Below, one piece after another: positions 1-8,988 of a DNA stretch of 64,000 bases. A model generated the notes under the pieces. It had not been told where the DNA came from. It did no database searches and worked only from the letters and a program-made list of their open reading frames with translations. Origin of the DNA: Hyphomicrobiales bacterium (GTDB lineage Bacteria; Pseudomonadota; Alphaproteobacteria; Rhizobiales; Rhizobiaceae); assembly GCA_900467685.1 (NCBI GenBank), contig UBQX01000007.1:62001-126000 (forward strand), in the 5' to 3' direction. How positions within the stretch are numbered: position 1 is the stretch's first letter; each line of letters begins with the position of its first letter. The position numbers and the translations under genes are program-made.

Positions 1-58
1 ACGGCACTGCAGCAATGGCGGACGCGGCAACGAAAGCGCTGAGTAGAAGCACACGCAT
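1..58 (-). CDS. Exported protein, N-terminus only (cut by window edge)
   Basis: Only the first 19 codons are present. Read on the minus strand from an ATG at 58 they encode a short basic start (MRV) followed by a hydrophobic run of Leu/Ala/Val ending in small residues, which is a typical Sec signal peptide. An in-frame ATG at 67 is possible, but an AGGGGA sequence gives better ribosome-binding spacing to the ATG at 58. The palindrome at 134-145 lies about 80 bp upstream and resembles the operators of the neighbouring MFS gene and oxygenase operon, so this gene is probably in the same regulon. A transporter binding protein is a reasonable guess, but nothing in the visible part proves it. Confidence 0.55.
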   Translation of the reverse strand, partial: MRVLLLSAFVAASAIAAVP

Positions 59-133
59 ATCTGACATTCCCCTGTTGGATGCCCCGCTTTTCCGGGGTCG
101 TGATCGTATCTCCGTCGCAACGGGACGGCTTTA

Positions 134-145
134 ATGTACGTACAT
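134..145. promoter_or_regulatory. Operator-like palindrome, site 1
   Basis: A perfect 12-bp palindrome, ATGTACGTACAT, in the 284-bp gap between the edge gene and the MFS gene. The 16-mer at 132-147 matches the site at 1612-1627 (read on the minus strand) at 12 of 16 bases, including the block ACGTACATAT. It lies upstream of the minus-strand gene at the left edge. The likely ligand is the GntR protein encoded at 1734; that assignment is inference. Confidence 0.6.
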
Positions 146-292
146 ATTCAAGGGTTCGTCAACGGTTTTGCAAGATTTTTTTGCAGTGCAAAATATTAAG
201 GCAAATGCCGAACATGTTCGGGATAACTGCAATAATCTTATTCATTTTCAGCGATTTCCGCTGAAGTAACGTTACGCAAGCAGAGACGTAAA

Positions 293-319
293 CGGGGCCG
301 CAGTCACGCTGAGGCCCCG
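293..319 (-). terminator. Stem-loop after the MFS gene
   Basis: A 7-bp perfect stem (CGGGGCC at 293-299 with GGCCCCG at 313-319) and 13-nt loop, 33 bp past the stop codon of the minus-strand MFS gene. In that direction it is followed by TTTACG, so the U-tract is weak. Possible terminator. Confidence 0.5.
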
Positions 320-351
320 CAGTGTCATTTAATATGTCAGTACTTTATGGA

Positions 352-1584
352 TCAGATTCGGGCAGAGCGATGTGAGCGCCACGCTGCGACCATCCCGAAG
401 AATCCCAGGAGGGAGAAGACAAGAAAGCTCGCGCCGTAATGTCCTGTCACCATATAGAGACTTGCGAAGCTGGACGGTCCCACGATGACGCCGATGAAGG
501 TGTAGACGAGTACGCCTCCGGTAATTGCGCCGATCCGGCCCTCCGGCGCATTATGCGCCACCTCGGCCAGGAGAACACCGTTCCAACCGATTGTGGTCAT
601 GCCCAGTACGATCAGGACACCCACCTGAACATAGGCTGGCATGTCCACCACGAAGAAGAGAGATGCAAAGCCGAGTCCGATCAGCAGACCGAGCAGCGCC
701 AGAGTCTTGAACCCGCCGCCCAACTTGTCGGCCACGACACCCCAGAAGATACGCCCGAAGGCGCCGAAAAACTGCATGACAGCTGCAACCGAACCGGCGG
801 CCAGCAGCGACCAGCCGCCATCGTGGACCAGCGTCACCACCGCAAAGGCCGACAGCGACAGCTGCGTCGCCGAATAGGCAAATCCAAGAAAGCTCAGCGT
901 CCGGAGCCTGGGGTTCTTCCAGATGATGCTTTGCTCATCGCGGAATCCCTTCATCATCGAAGCCATGGGCACCGTGCGATCGATCGGCTCGGTCACATGC
1001 GTGGCCGCCAGCAGCACCATGGTCGCCAAAGGTGCAGCCGCCCCGATCAGCAGCGCATATTGCCAGTCCATCTGCCGCGACAGGAAGGGAAAGGCGAAGC
1101 TCGCCAGGATGCCGCCCAGCGGCACACCGGACTGCTTGATCGAAAATACGATGTTTCGCTTGCCATGGGGCGTGATGCGCCCGAGCATTTCCGAGGAGGC
1201 CGGGTTGTTCAGCCCATAGCCGATGCCTATGAGAAGCGAGGCAATGATGATCGGCAGGACATGCGCCAAGGCGATCCCCACGAAACCGAGCAGGAAGCAG
1301 ACCAGCGCCAGTTGCTCGACCCGCACGGGACCAAACCGCTTGACCAGCGTGCCGGCAACAGCCGAGGAAAACATACCCGAGGCGTAGATCAGGCTGATCT
1401 GATAGCCGATCAGATAGGCGCCGATTCCGAGGTCTGACGCCACGGTGGGCGCAATTGCAGTCAGCGCCAGCACGCTGGCCGTCGCCACGATCTGGATCAG
1501 CGTGGCAGCACCCAGTGTGACTATAAGCGAATGGGATTTGCGCGCGCCCGAACCGGAGGCATCTTCGACGGTGATGTCTGACAT
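352..1584 (-). CDS. MFS transporter of the cyclic-amide catabolic cluster
   Basis: An integral membrane protein of about 410 residues with roughly twelve hydrophobic segments, typical of major facilitator superfamily permeases. The loop after TM2 carries the degenerate MFS motif (AGTLVKRFGPVRVEQ), and a second one appears after the middle loop (WGVVADKLGG). The ATG at 1584 is preferred; a TTG at 1593 is in frame and would add three residues. The gene is divergent from the GntR regulator at 1734, and an operator-like site (1612-1627) sits about 30 bp before the start. It probably imports the substrate of the RutA/amidase genes at 2762-7377. Substrate unknown. Confidence 0.85.
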   Translation of the reverse strand: MSDITVEDASGSGARKSHSLIVTLGAATLIQIVATASVLALTAIAPTVASDLGIGAYLIGYQISLIYASGMFSSAVAGTLVKRFGPVRVEQLALVCFLLGFVGIALAHVLPIIIASLLIGIGYGLNNPASSEMLGRITPHGKRNIVFSIKQSGVPLGGILASFAFPFLSRQMDWQYALLIGAAAPLATMVLLAATHVTEPIDRTVPMASMMKGFRDEQSIIWKNPRLRTLSFLGFAYSATQLSLSAFAVVTLVHDGGWSLLAAGSVAAVMQFFGAFGRIFWGVVADKLGGGFKTLALLGLLIGLGFASLFFVVDMPAYVQVGVLIVLGMTTIGWNGVLLAEVAHNAPEGRIGAITGGVLVYTFIGVIVGPSSFASLYMVTGHYGASFLVFSLLGFFGMVAAWRSHRSARI

Positions 1585-1611
1585 GAAAGGCAACTGTCCT
1601 GCGATTATCGT

Positions 1612-1627
1612 ATATGTACGTACTAAT
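1612..1627 (-). promoter_or_regulatory. Operator-like site 2, before the MFS gene
   Basis: On the minus strand this reads ATTAGTACGTACATAT. It differs at one base of 16 from site 3 (2707-2722), which precedes the oxygenase operon, and shares its right half with site 1. It lies between the divergent MFS and GntR genes, so one bound repressor could control both. Confidence 0.7.
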
Positions 1628-1733
1628 TGATTTCGAAATCAAGCGCAAGGACGGGGTGCGAAATTGCATCCGCGCTGAAATCTGTTTGCTTTTACGAGAA
1701 AAAACATATTGATGAGCCGGGAGGCCGAAACAC

Positions 1734-2531
1734 ATGGGCAATGCGATTTCCGAGGAAATGAACAGCAGCACGCAGGAAATCAAGAACGGCTGGAAGCCGG
1801 AGATTGCGACCGCGCCGCTCTATATGCAGGTGGCACACCACCTGGAATCGCGCATTTCCAACGGTGATTTTGCCGTGGGCTCCCTCCTCCCCACCGAGAA
1901 CGAACTGGCCGAAGCCCTCGGCGTGAGCCGTCAGACGGTTCGGCAGGCGATCGCACTCCTGCGCAACAAGGGACGACTTTCAGCCCGCAAGGGCGTTGGC
2001 ACGCGCGTGGAGGCAATCGAGGCGACGAGTGGCAGCACACGCTTCATTGCCCATTCGCGGTCCGAACTTTTCGAGATTGCAGCCGAGACGGAGTTCGTCA
2101 TCGGCTTCCGCGAAATGGTCTCCGCGCAGGGCAAGCTCGCAGTGGATCTCGGATGCCGGCCAGGCCGCAAGTTCCTGCACATTACCGGCGTGCGGTATCC
2201 TGCCAATCGCGGCAAGGCCTTTTCCTGGAACGAGGTCTATATCGATTCCCGCGTGGCTGCGGCCGTCAAGGATGTCACCGTCGCCCGGCGTGCCATCTTT
2301 CATTACATCGAAGAATTCACCGGCGAAAAGATCCATGAAATCCAGCAGGATGTCCGCCCGATCGCCATGGACGAAGACATTGCCGAAAAGGTCGGCTGCA
2401 AGGGCGGCGACCTCGCTTTGATCGTCAACCGCCGCTACTACGGCTCCGGCCGTCGACTCCTGGAATACGCTTTCCAGATTCTCCCCGCAGATCGCTTCAC
2501 CTACACGACGACGCTGCGCGCAGAGACCTGA
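1734..2531 (+). CDS. GntR-family (HutC subfamily) transcriptional regulator
   Basis: A 265-residue regulator. Residues about 28-95 form the GntR winged helix (PLYMQVAHHLESRI, LLPTENELAEALGVSRQTVRQAI), and the remainder has the length and pattern of a UTRA effector-binding domain, which places it in the HutC subfamily. The ATG at 1734 is preceded by GGGAGG at 9-nt spacing. The gene lies between the MFS gene (divergent) and the oxygenase operon (downstream, same strand). Three related palindromic sites flank it, at 134-145, 1612-1627 and 2707-2722, which makes it the obvious local repressor. HutC-type UTRA domains usually bind a small molecule such as a pathway intermediate; the ligand cannot be read from sequence. 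Confidence 0.9.
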   Translation: MGNAISEEMNSSTQEIKNGWKPEIATAPLYMQVAHHLESRISNGDFAVGSLLPTENELAEALGVSRQTVRQAIALLRNKGRLSARKGVGTRVEAIEATSGSTRFIAHSRSELFEIAAETEFVIGFREMVSAQGKLAVDLGCRPGRKFLHITGVRYPANRGKAFSWNEVYIDSRVAAAVKDVTVARRAIFHYIEEFTGEKIHEIQQDVRPIAMDEDIAEKVGCKGGDLALIVNRRYYGSGRRLLEYAFQILPADRFTYTTTLRAET

Positions 2532-2706
2532 AACCTCTCCACGAGCGTCCATAGGGCCCATCCCGCACTGCACAATCCTGCTGCAGAGCGCGCCTTGACG
2601 CGCCCAATTCCACATCATCTTCGCCTCAGATCGCAAAGAAATGCACCTATTTTATGCACGCCTAATTGTGCGGCATTTTTGGCTGGACAGCCTTCGGAAT
2701 ATTTGC

Positions 2707-2722
2707 ATTAGTTCGTACATAT
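2707..2722 (+). promoter_or_regulatory. Operator-like site 3, before the RutA-like operon
   Basis: Reads ATTAGTTCGTACATAT, 15 of 16 identical to site 2 on the opposite strand. It ends 39 bp before the ATG of the RutA-like gene, where a repressor would block the promoter or early elongation. The rest of the 230-bp gap after the regulator shows no gene. Confidence 0.7.
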
Positions 2723-2761
2723 TACATTTCTTCCCAAGCATACCGACCATAGGAGCACATC

Positions 2762-3844
<1,083 letters not shown>

Positions 3845-5389
3845 ATGATGAACGTGCTCCAGCCCCTCCCCCACATGGACGTACTGGAGCCGACCTCCTT
3901 CATCGATCCGGGTCATGCGGACGCGCGGCTTTCCGCGCGCCCGTCACCAACGTCAGAAGCTGAGCAACTTGTTGCGATGCCGATCACCGGCGACACGACG
4001 GGCGATGTTTCGCAGGTCGGCATCGGCGGTCTGCTCTCGGCATATGCTCACGGATATCTCGATCCCGTTGTCGTTTTGAACAATCTCACGCATTCGATTG
4101 GTGCCACGCGCGCGGGCGGCGAGGCCGTGCTGCGCTTGGTGTCGGGTGCGACGGACTCCGCCAAAGAAAGCGCAGCCCGATGGGCCGCAGGTACGCCGCG
4201 TCCGCTTGAGGGGGTTCCTTTTGGCGTCAAGGACATCATTGATGTCGCCGGGACGGAAGTCACCAGCGGGTCGCATTTCACCGGACATCGCGTTGCCCCT
4301 GCCGACGCGCATGTCGTCGCACGCCTCAAGGCAGCCGGCGCCATCCCCTTCGCCATGACCGCCACCAGCGAATTTGCCTGCGGCGGCCCGCATAATCCGC
4401 GCTATGGTGCGGTCACCAACCCGTGGGACGTAACACGCTGGACCGGCGGCTCGTCGACCGGCTCAGGCGCAGCGCTTGCAGCGCGCCTCATGCCGCTGGC
4501 ACTCGGCACCGATACCGGCGGCTCGATCCGCGTGCCCTCCTGCTGGTGCGGAACGACGGGCCTGAAGCCCACGCGCGAGAAGGTCTCACGCCATGGCGTG
4601 GCCGCTCTGTCCTGGACGCTCGACCACATTGGGCCGATGGCCCGCTCCGCGCAGGATATCGCCCGCGTCCTGCCTTTCATGACGGCATCGCCAGATCCTC
4701 AACTCGCCAAGGACTGCGCCACCCTTTCCGGAGACCTCGACCTTTCCGGACTGAGGATCGGCGTCGCCACCGGCTGGTTCACCGAGAATGTGGACCAAGC
4801 CGTATTAGCGAATTGGACTGCAGCACTGGAAACGCTGGAAAATCTGGGCTGCGTGCTGATTGACCTGCCGCCCATCGATGTACGCCCTTTCCACGAGGCT
4901 GGCTGGGTCATTCTTCAGAGCGAGCTCGCAGCACTCCACGCCGACAGGGCCGATCGCGCCGATCTCATGGACCCCGGCATGCTCGGCCGTCTGCGCAAGG
5001 GCATGGCCTTCAGCGCCTCTGACTATACGCGCGCACTTCAGGCGCGGGTGACGGCTCAGGACAGCTTCCTTCGTGCGATGGAAAACGTCGATCTCATCAT
5101 CACGCCGGGCATTGGCGGCGAAGCCGGTTCGCTTGAGACGCTTACCGTGGATGTGAACGGCAAGCCTATGAGCTTCCAGGACCTCATTTCGCGAAACACC
5201 ATGATTTTCGATTTCACCGGTTTCCCGGCCCTCATGCTGCCAACGGGCCTGGGCCGCTCAGGCCTGCCCACAGGCATGCAGATTGTCGGACGGCCGCACG
5301 CAGAGGCGCTTTGCCTTTTAGCGGGCGCTGCCTTTCAAGCCGTGACAGCCTATCATTGCCTGGTTCCGCCGGGCGCAGCCTCACCATGA
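3845..5389 (+). CDS. Amidase-signature hydrolase 1
   Basis: 514 residues of the amidase signature family (GatA/AtzF-like). The Ser-cisSer-Lys triad can be placed at Lys129 (FGVKDIID), Ser203 (GGSSTGSG) and Ser227 (GTDTGGSIR). The start follows the oxygenase stop codon directly, with GGAG overlapping that stop; a second ATG at 3848 is equally possible. The first 45 residues have no family match that I recognise. It probably hydrolyses an amide, ureide or carboxamide produced from the oxygenase product. Family members act on many amides, so the exact bond is unknown. Confidence 0.88.
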   Translation: MMNVLQPLPHMDVLEPTSFIDPGHADARLSARPSPTSEAEQLVAMPITGDTTGDVSQVGIGGLLSAYAHGYLDPVVVLNNLTHSIGATRAGGEAVLRLVSGATDSAKESAARWAAGTPRPLEGVPFGVKDIIDVAGTEVTSGSHFTGHRVAPADAHVVARLKAAGAIPFAMTATSEFACGGPHNPRYGAVTNPWDVTRWTGGSSTGSGAALAARLMPLALGTDTGGSIRVPSCWCGTTGLKPTREKVSRHGVAALSWTLDHIGPMARSAQDIARVLPFMTASPDPQLAKDCATLSGDLDLSGLRIGVATGWFTENVDQAVLANWTAALETLENLGCVLIDLPPIDVRPFHEAGWVILQSELAALHADRADRADLMDPGMLGRLRKGMAFSASDYTRALQARVTAQDSFLRAMENVDLIITPGIGGEAGSLETLTVDVNGKPMSFQDLISRNTMIFDFTGFPALMLPTGLGRSGLPTGMQIVGRPHAEALCLLAGAAFQAVTAYHCLVPPGAASP

Positions 5390-5399
5390 AGGCAAAGCC

Positions 5400-6740
5400 A
5401 TGAACCTGCAAGCGCCACAAGACTTCGCCCCCCAATCCGCAGTCGCGCCGAACCGGCTAACTGCGACGCATGCGCTTGAGGCACTGAAAACAGGCCGCCT
5501 CACCGCGACCGATCTCGTGAAGGCCTGCCTGCAGCGGATAGAGGAACGCGACGACGACGTTCGCGCGTGGCTCCATATCAACGCGCATGCGCTGGAGCAG
5601 GCGGCAAAACTCGACGCGTTCCCCCACAATCAGCGTGGCAAGCTGCATGGCCTGCCGATCGGCATCAAGGATGTCTTCGAAACGAAAGATATGCCGACGA
5701 CCTTCAACTCGCCGAATTTCGAAGGCCACCAGCCCGGCCAGGATGCCGCCGTCGTTGATCTTCTGCGCGCTGAAGGCGCCATCATTCTCGGCAAGACGGA
5801 CACGACGGAATTTGCGGCTGCCGGCCGCAACGCCGCCACCGGCAATCCGCATGACACACGCTTCTCCTCCGGTGGTTCCTCTGCCGGTTCCGCTGCCTCC
5901 GTCGCCGACTTCCACGTTCCGCTCTCGATCGGCACCCAGACCGGCGGCTCGACGATCCGCCCGGCCTCCTTCTGCGGTGTCTACGCCTTCAAGCCCACCT
6001 TCGGCATGGTTAGCCGCGAGGGTTTCAAGATCTATGCAAACACGCTCGACACCGTCGGCTGGTATGGCCGCTCGGTTGCGGATCTGGCCCTTCTTGCGGA
6101 CGTCTTCGGCCTGAAGGAATCCATCAAACCGGCGCCAGGCGCTGCCACATTGCGCATCGCTATGAGCTTGGGGCCCTACGGCGACCGTCTCCAGCCTGAG
6201 TCCGTTCACGCCATGGAAGTCGCCGCCGATCGTCTCCGAAAAAACGGACATGAGGTCACGCAACTCGAACTGCACCCGGAATTCTCTGCGCTGGATCACC
6301 ACCACCGCACCATCCTGCATCGCGAGGGGGCCGCAGCCTTCCGCAATCTCGCCCGCCGCTTCGGCAGCGACCTGCATGACGATTTCCATCACCGGGTCGA
6401 AAACCGAGACGGGCGCAGTCTGCCTGACCTTCGCGATGCCTATGATGCCGCTGCGAAGGCCCGCGTGCAGTTCGACAGGCTCGCAGCTCAGTTCGACGCC
6501 CTTCTTGTGCCGAGCGCTCCGGGCTATGCACCGGAAGGCCGTCATCCGGGCGATCCGGTTTTCAATGCGATGTGGACGCTTCTCGGCGTCCCCTGCATCA
6601 ACGTACCGGTCTCAATGCCGGACGCATCACTGCCCATCGGAGTGACGCTGACCGGCCCGCGCTTCAGCGACCCCAGCCTCCTCGCCGCAGCCGAGCGCCT
6701 CGCGCCGCTGATCGACCGCGCGCCCAGTCCAGATGCATGA
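5400..6740 (+). CDS. Amidase-signature hydrolase 2
   Basis: 446 residues, a second and distinct amidase-signature enzyme. Triad candidates are Lys90 (IGIKDVFE), Ser160 (SGGSSAGS) and Ser184 (TQTGGSTIRP), with the usual 24-residue Ser-Ser spacing. It starts 10 bp after amidase 1 and overlaps the next gene's region, so all four genes from 2762 are one transcription unit. The two amidases are clearly different paralogues, which suggests two successive hydrolytic steps or two substrates. The specific reaction is not deducible. Confidence 0.88.
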   Translation: MNLQAPQDFAPQSAVAPNRLTATHALEALKTGRLTATDLVKACLQRIEERDDDVRAWLHINAHALEQAAKLDAFPHNQRGKLHGLPIGIKDVFETKDMPTTFNSPNFEGHQPGQDAAVVDLLRAEGAIILGKTDTTEFAAAGRNAATGNPHDTRFSSGGSSAGSAASVADFHVPLSIGTQTGGSTIRPASFCGVYAFKPTFGMVSREGFKIYANTLDTVGWYGRSVADLALLADVFGLKESIKPAPGAATLRIAMSLGPYGDRLQPESVHAMEVAADRLRKNGHEVTQLELHPEFSALDHHHRTILHREGAAAFRNLARRFGSDLHDDFHHRVENRDGRSLPDLRDAYDAAAKARVQFDRLAAQFDALLVPSAPGYAPEGRHPGDPVFNAMWTLLGVPCINVPVSMPDASLPIGVTLTGPRFSDPSLLAAAERLAPLIDRAPSPDA

Positions 6741-6750
6741 AGAGGATCAG

Positions 6751-7377
6751 ATGACCGACACCGACCTGAAAGCCAACTACGCCGCCGCCTATAACAACAG
6801 GATTGGCTTTGGCAAAAAACCGGCGCTCATCCTCATCGATTTCGTGCAAGCCTATTTCGAGCCCTCAAGCCCGCTCTATGCCGGGGTCGATGCGGCGCTC
6901 GCCTCGGCGCTCCGAATCCGTTCTGCCGCGCAGGCAAAGGCCATGCCTGTCATCCTGACCGGCGTGGTGCTCCACCGGTCAGGCCTGGATGGTGGCCGCT
7001 TCTTCCAGAAGGCCAAGCCGCTCGCCTGCTTCACCGCCGGAAACCCGCTGGGCGCATGGCCGGAAGGTCTGGCGCCTTGTCCGGATGAGTTCGTGGTGAC
7101 GAAACAATATCCCAGCGCCTTTTTCGGCACGTCACTCGCGCCGCTGCTGGTCAGCATGGGTGTGGACAATGTCATCCTGACAGGTCTGACGACCAGCGGC
7201 TGCGTGCGCGCGAGTTGCGTCGATGCCATGTCGCACGGCTTCATCACAACGGTTGTCAGCGACGCCTGCGGCGACCGTCACCCGGCGCCGCACGAGGCTA
7301 ATCTGTTCGACATGAACGCCAAATATGCCGACGTGGTCACCGAAGCCGAAATCCTCGACTTCATCGCCAGCCTGTAA
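6751..7377 (+). CDS. Isochorismatase-family cysteine hydrolase
   Basis: About 208 residues of the isochorismatase-like hydrolase fold, resembling N-carbamoylsarcosine amidase and maleamate amidohydrolase. Counted from the in-frame ATG at 6733, the catalytic triad is Asp36 (LIDFVQAY), Lys124 (VVTKQYPSAFFGT) and Cys157 (LTTSGCVRAS). I prefer the ATG at 6751 because GAAGAGG lies just upstream; the 6733 start would overlap the preceding gene. RutB in the classical pyrimidine pathway belongs to the same superfamily, so this may do the RutB-type step here, releasing ammonia or carbamate from an acyclic amide. It ends 3 bp from the stop codon of the convergent enoyl-CoA hydratase gene. Confidence 0.87.
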   Translation: MTDTDLKANYAAAYNNRIGFGKKPALILIDFVQAYFEPSSPLYAGVDAALASALRIRSAAQAKAMPVILTGVVLHRSGLDGGRFFQKAKPLACFTAGNPLGAWPEGLAPCPDEFVVTKQYPSAFFGTSLAPLLVSMGVDNVILTGLTTSGCVRASCVDAMSHGFITTVVSDACGDRHPAPHEANLFDMNAKYADVVTEAEILDFIASL

Positions 7378-7380
7378 GCC

Positions 7381-8154
7381 TCAACGATGCTTGAAGTCCG
7401 GCGGGCGCTTTTCGGTAAAGGCGGCCATGCCTTCCTTCTGGTCTTCCGTCGCAAAGAGCGGATAGAACACGCGCTGCTCGTAATGCAGACCCTCTGCCAG
7501 CGTCGTTTCGAAGGCGCGATTGACCGCCTCCTTCGCCGTCACAACCGTCGGCCGCGAATAGGACGCGATGGCTTCAGCAGCAGCAAGCGCGGTTTCCAGC
7601 AGCTTGTCTGCCGACACGACGCGGGCGACGAGACCGGAGCGCTCCGCCTCCTGCGCATCCATCATGCGGCCAGTCAACACGAGGTCCATCGCCTTCGACT
7701 TGCCAACCGCGCGCGTCAGGCGCTGCGTCCCGCCCATGCCAGGGATAACGCCCAGCTTGATCTCCGGCTGGCCGAATTTCGCCGTTTCCGACGCAATGAT
7801 GAAATCGCAGATCATGGCCAGCTCGCAGCCGCCGCCGAGCGCAAAGCCGGACACGGCCGCAATCATCGGCAGCTTGGTGTCCTTCAGCGCATTGAAACGC
7901 CGACCGAAATGGTCGGCATTCTTCATCTCGATATAGGTCTTGTCCGACATTTCCTTGATGTCGGCACCGGCGGCAAAGGCCTTCTCCGAACCGGTGATCA
8001 CAACGCAGCCGACGCTCTCATCCTCGCTCAGCGCGTCGAGATGCGCGCAGAGCGTTGTCAACAGCTCCGAATTCAGCGCGTTCAGCGCCTGCGGGCGGTT
8101 CAGGGTCAGAAGGGCCACACGGCCCTTGCGCTCCAGGAGAACGGTGTCACTCAT
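7381..8154 (-). CDS. Enoyl-CoA hydratase (crotonase family)
   Basis: 257 residues of the crotonase fold. The catalytic glutamates are Glu111 ([12 protein letters not shown]) and Glu131 ([19 protein letters not shown]), and the oxyanion-hole motif [11 protein letters not shown] is intact, as in short-chain enoyl-CoA hydratases. The ATG at 8154 has GGAGGA at 7-nt spacing; the longer TTG-initiated reading from 8169 would include that ribosome site and is rejected. It is the last gene of the long minus-strand operon that begins with the M20 deacylase at 16873, 77 bp after the SDR gene. It presumably hydrates an unsaturated acyl-CoA derived from the operon's substrate. Confidence 0.9.
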   Translation of the reverse strand: MSDTVLLERKGRVALLTLNRPQALNALNSELLTTLCAHLDALSEDESVGCVVITGSEKAFAAGADIKEMSDKTYIEMKNADHFGRRFNALKDTKLPMIAAVSGFALGGGCELAMICDFIIASETAKFGQPEIKLGVIPGMGGTQRLTRAVGKSKAMDLVLTGRMMDAQEAERSGLVARVVSADKLLETALAAAEAIASYSRPTVVTAKEAVNRAFETTLAEGLHYEQRVFYPLFATEDQKEGMAAFTEKRPPDFKHR

Positions 8155-8231
8155 CGGCAATTCCTCCAACTCGGTTCAAGTTTGAACAGAGTGCTAGCAC
8201 GGTCGCGCCGCGCCGAAAAGCCGTCCGAAAG

Positions 8232-8978
8232 TCAGATGCAGCGTCCGCCATCCACTTCCATGGCAACACCCGTAATCATCGAAGCCTCATCCGAGCAGAG
8301 GAAGCAGGCGGCATTGCCCATGTCCTCCGGCGTCGAGAAACGGCCGATCGGGATCGAGGCGAGGAACTTGGCGCGGATATCAGGCGTATCCTCGCCCATG
8401 AAGCTCTTGAGCAATGGCGTTTCACCTGCGACGGGGTTTATGGCATTGACACGCACGCCCACAGGCGCGAGCTCGATCGCCATACCCCGTGTCGCCGTGA
8501 TCATCCACCCCTTGGAAGCATTGTACCAGGAGAGCCGCGGGCGCGGGCTAACCCCGCCAGTGGAGGCGACGTTGAGGATCGCGCCCTTCCCTCGCGCCTT
8601 CATATGAGGCACAAGATGCTTTGCCGTCAGATAAACAGATTTTACGTTTACCGAAATAACCCGATCAAAGTCGGACTCGGACACATCTTCCATCGCAGCA
8701 GGCAGATGCGTAACGCCGGCATTGTTCACGAGAATGTCCACCTGACCGAAGGCCTGCAGCGCAGCCTTCGCCATCGCCGCAACACTTTCGTCTTTCGAAA
8801 CATCGACCTGATGGCCAATCGCGCTGTCGCCGAGTTCCTTTGCGAACGCCTCGGCCGCCGCGTCATTGATGTCGGCGATCATGACCCTGGCGCCCTCGGC
8901 GATAAATTTGCGCACGATGCCCGCGCCGAAACCCGATGCCCCGCCCGTGACGATGGCCGCCTTGCCTTCCAAACGCAT
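8232..8978 (-). CDS. Short-chain dehydrogenase/reductase
   Basis: A 248-residue classical SDR. The NAD(P)-binding motif TGGASGFG is at 11-18, NNAG at 85-88, and the Ser139/Tyr152/Lys156 catalytic residues are present (the last two in YNASK). Asp36 after the second strand suggests NAD(H) preference. The ATG at 8978 is chosen because AAGGAG sits 6 nt upstream; an upstream GTG-type extension is unlikely. It begins 10 bp after the aldehyde dehydrogenase stop, inside the same operon. It probably oxidises a secondary alcohol or 3-hydroxyacyl intermediate between the dehydrogenase and hydratase steps; substrate unknown. Confidence 0.88.
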   Translation of the reverse strand: MRLEGKAAIVTGGASGFGAGIVRKFIAEGARVMIADINDAAAEAFAKELGDSAIGHQVDVSKDESVAAMAKAALQAFGQVDILVNNAGVTHLPAAMEDVSESDFDRVISVNVKSVYLTAKHLVPHMKARGKGAILNVASTGGVSPRPRLSWYNASKGWMITATRGMAIELAPVGVRVNAINPVAGETPLLKSFMGEDTPDIRAKFLASIPIGRFSTPEDMGNAACFLCSDEASMITGVAMEVDGGRCI

Positions 8979-8988
8979 GATTGTCTCC

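Noticed and set aside
439-1437. 332-codon open frame on the plus strand opposite the MFS gene
   Set aside because: Its translation is rich in His, Gln, Arg and Asp with no domain, as expected for the antisense of a GC-rich membrane protein gene; the minus-strand frame has clear MFS features.
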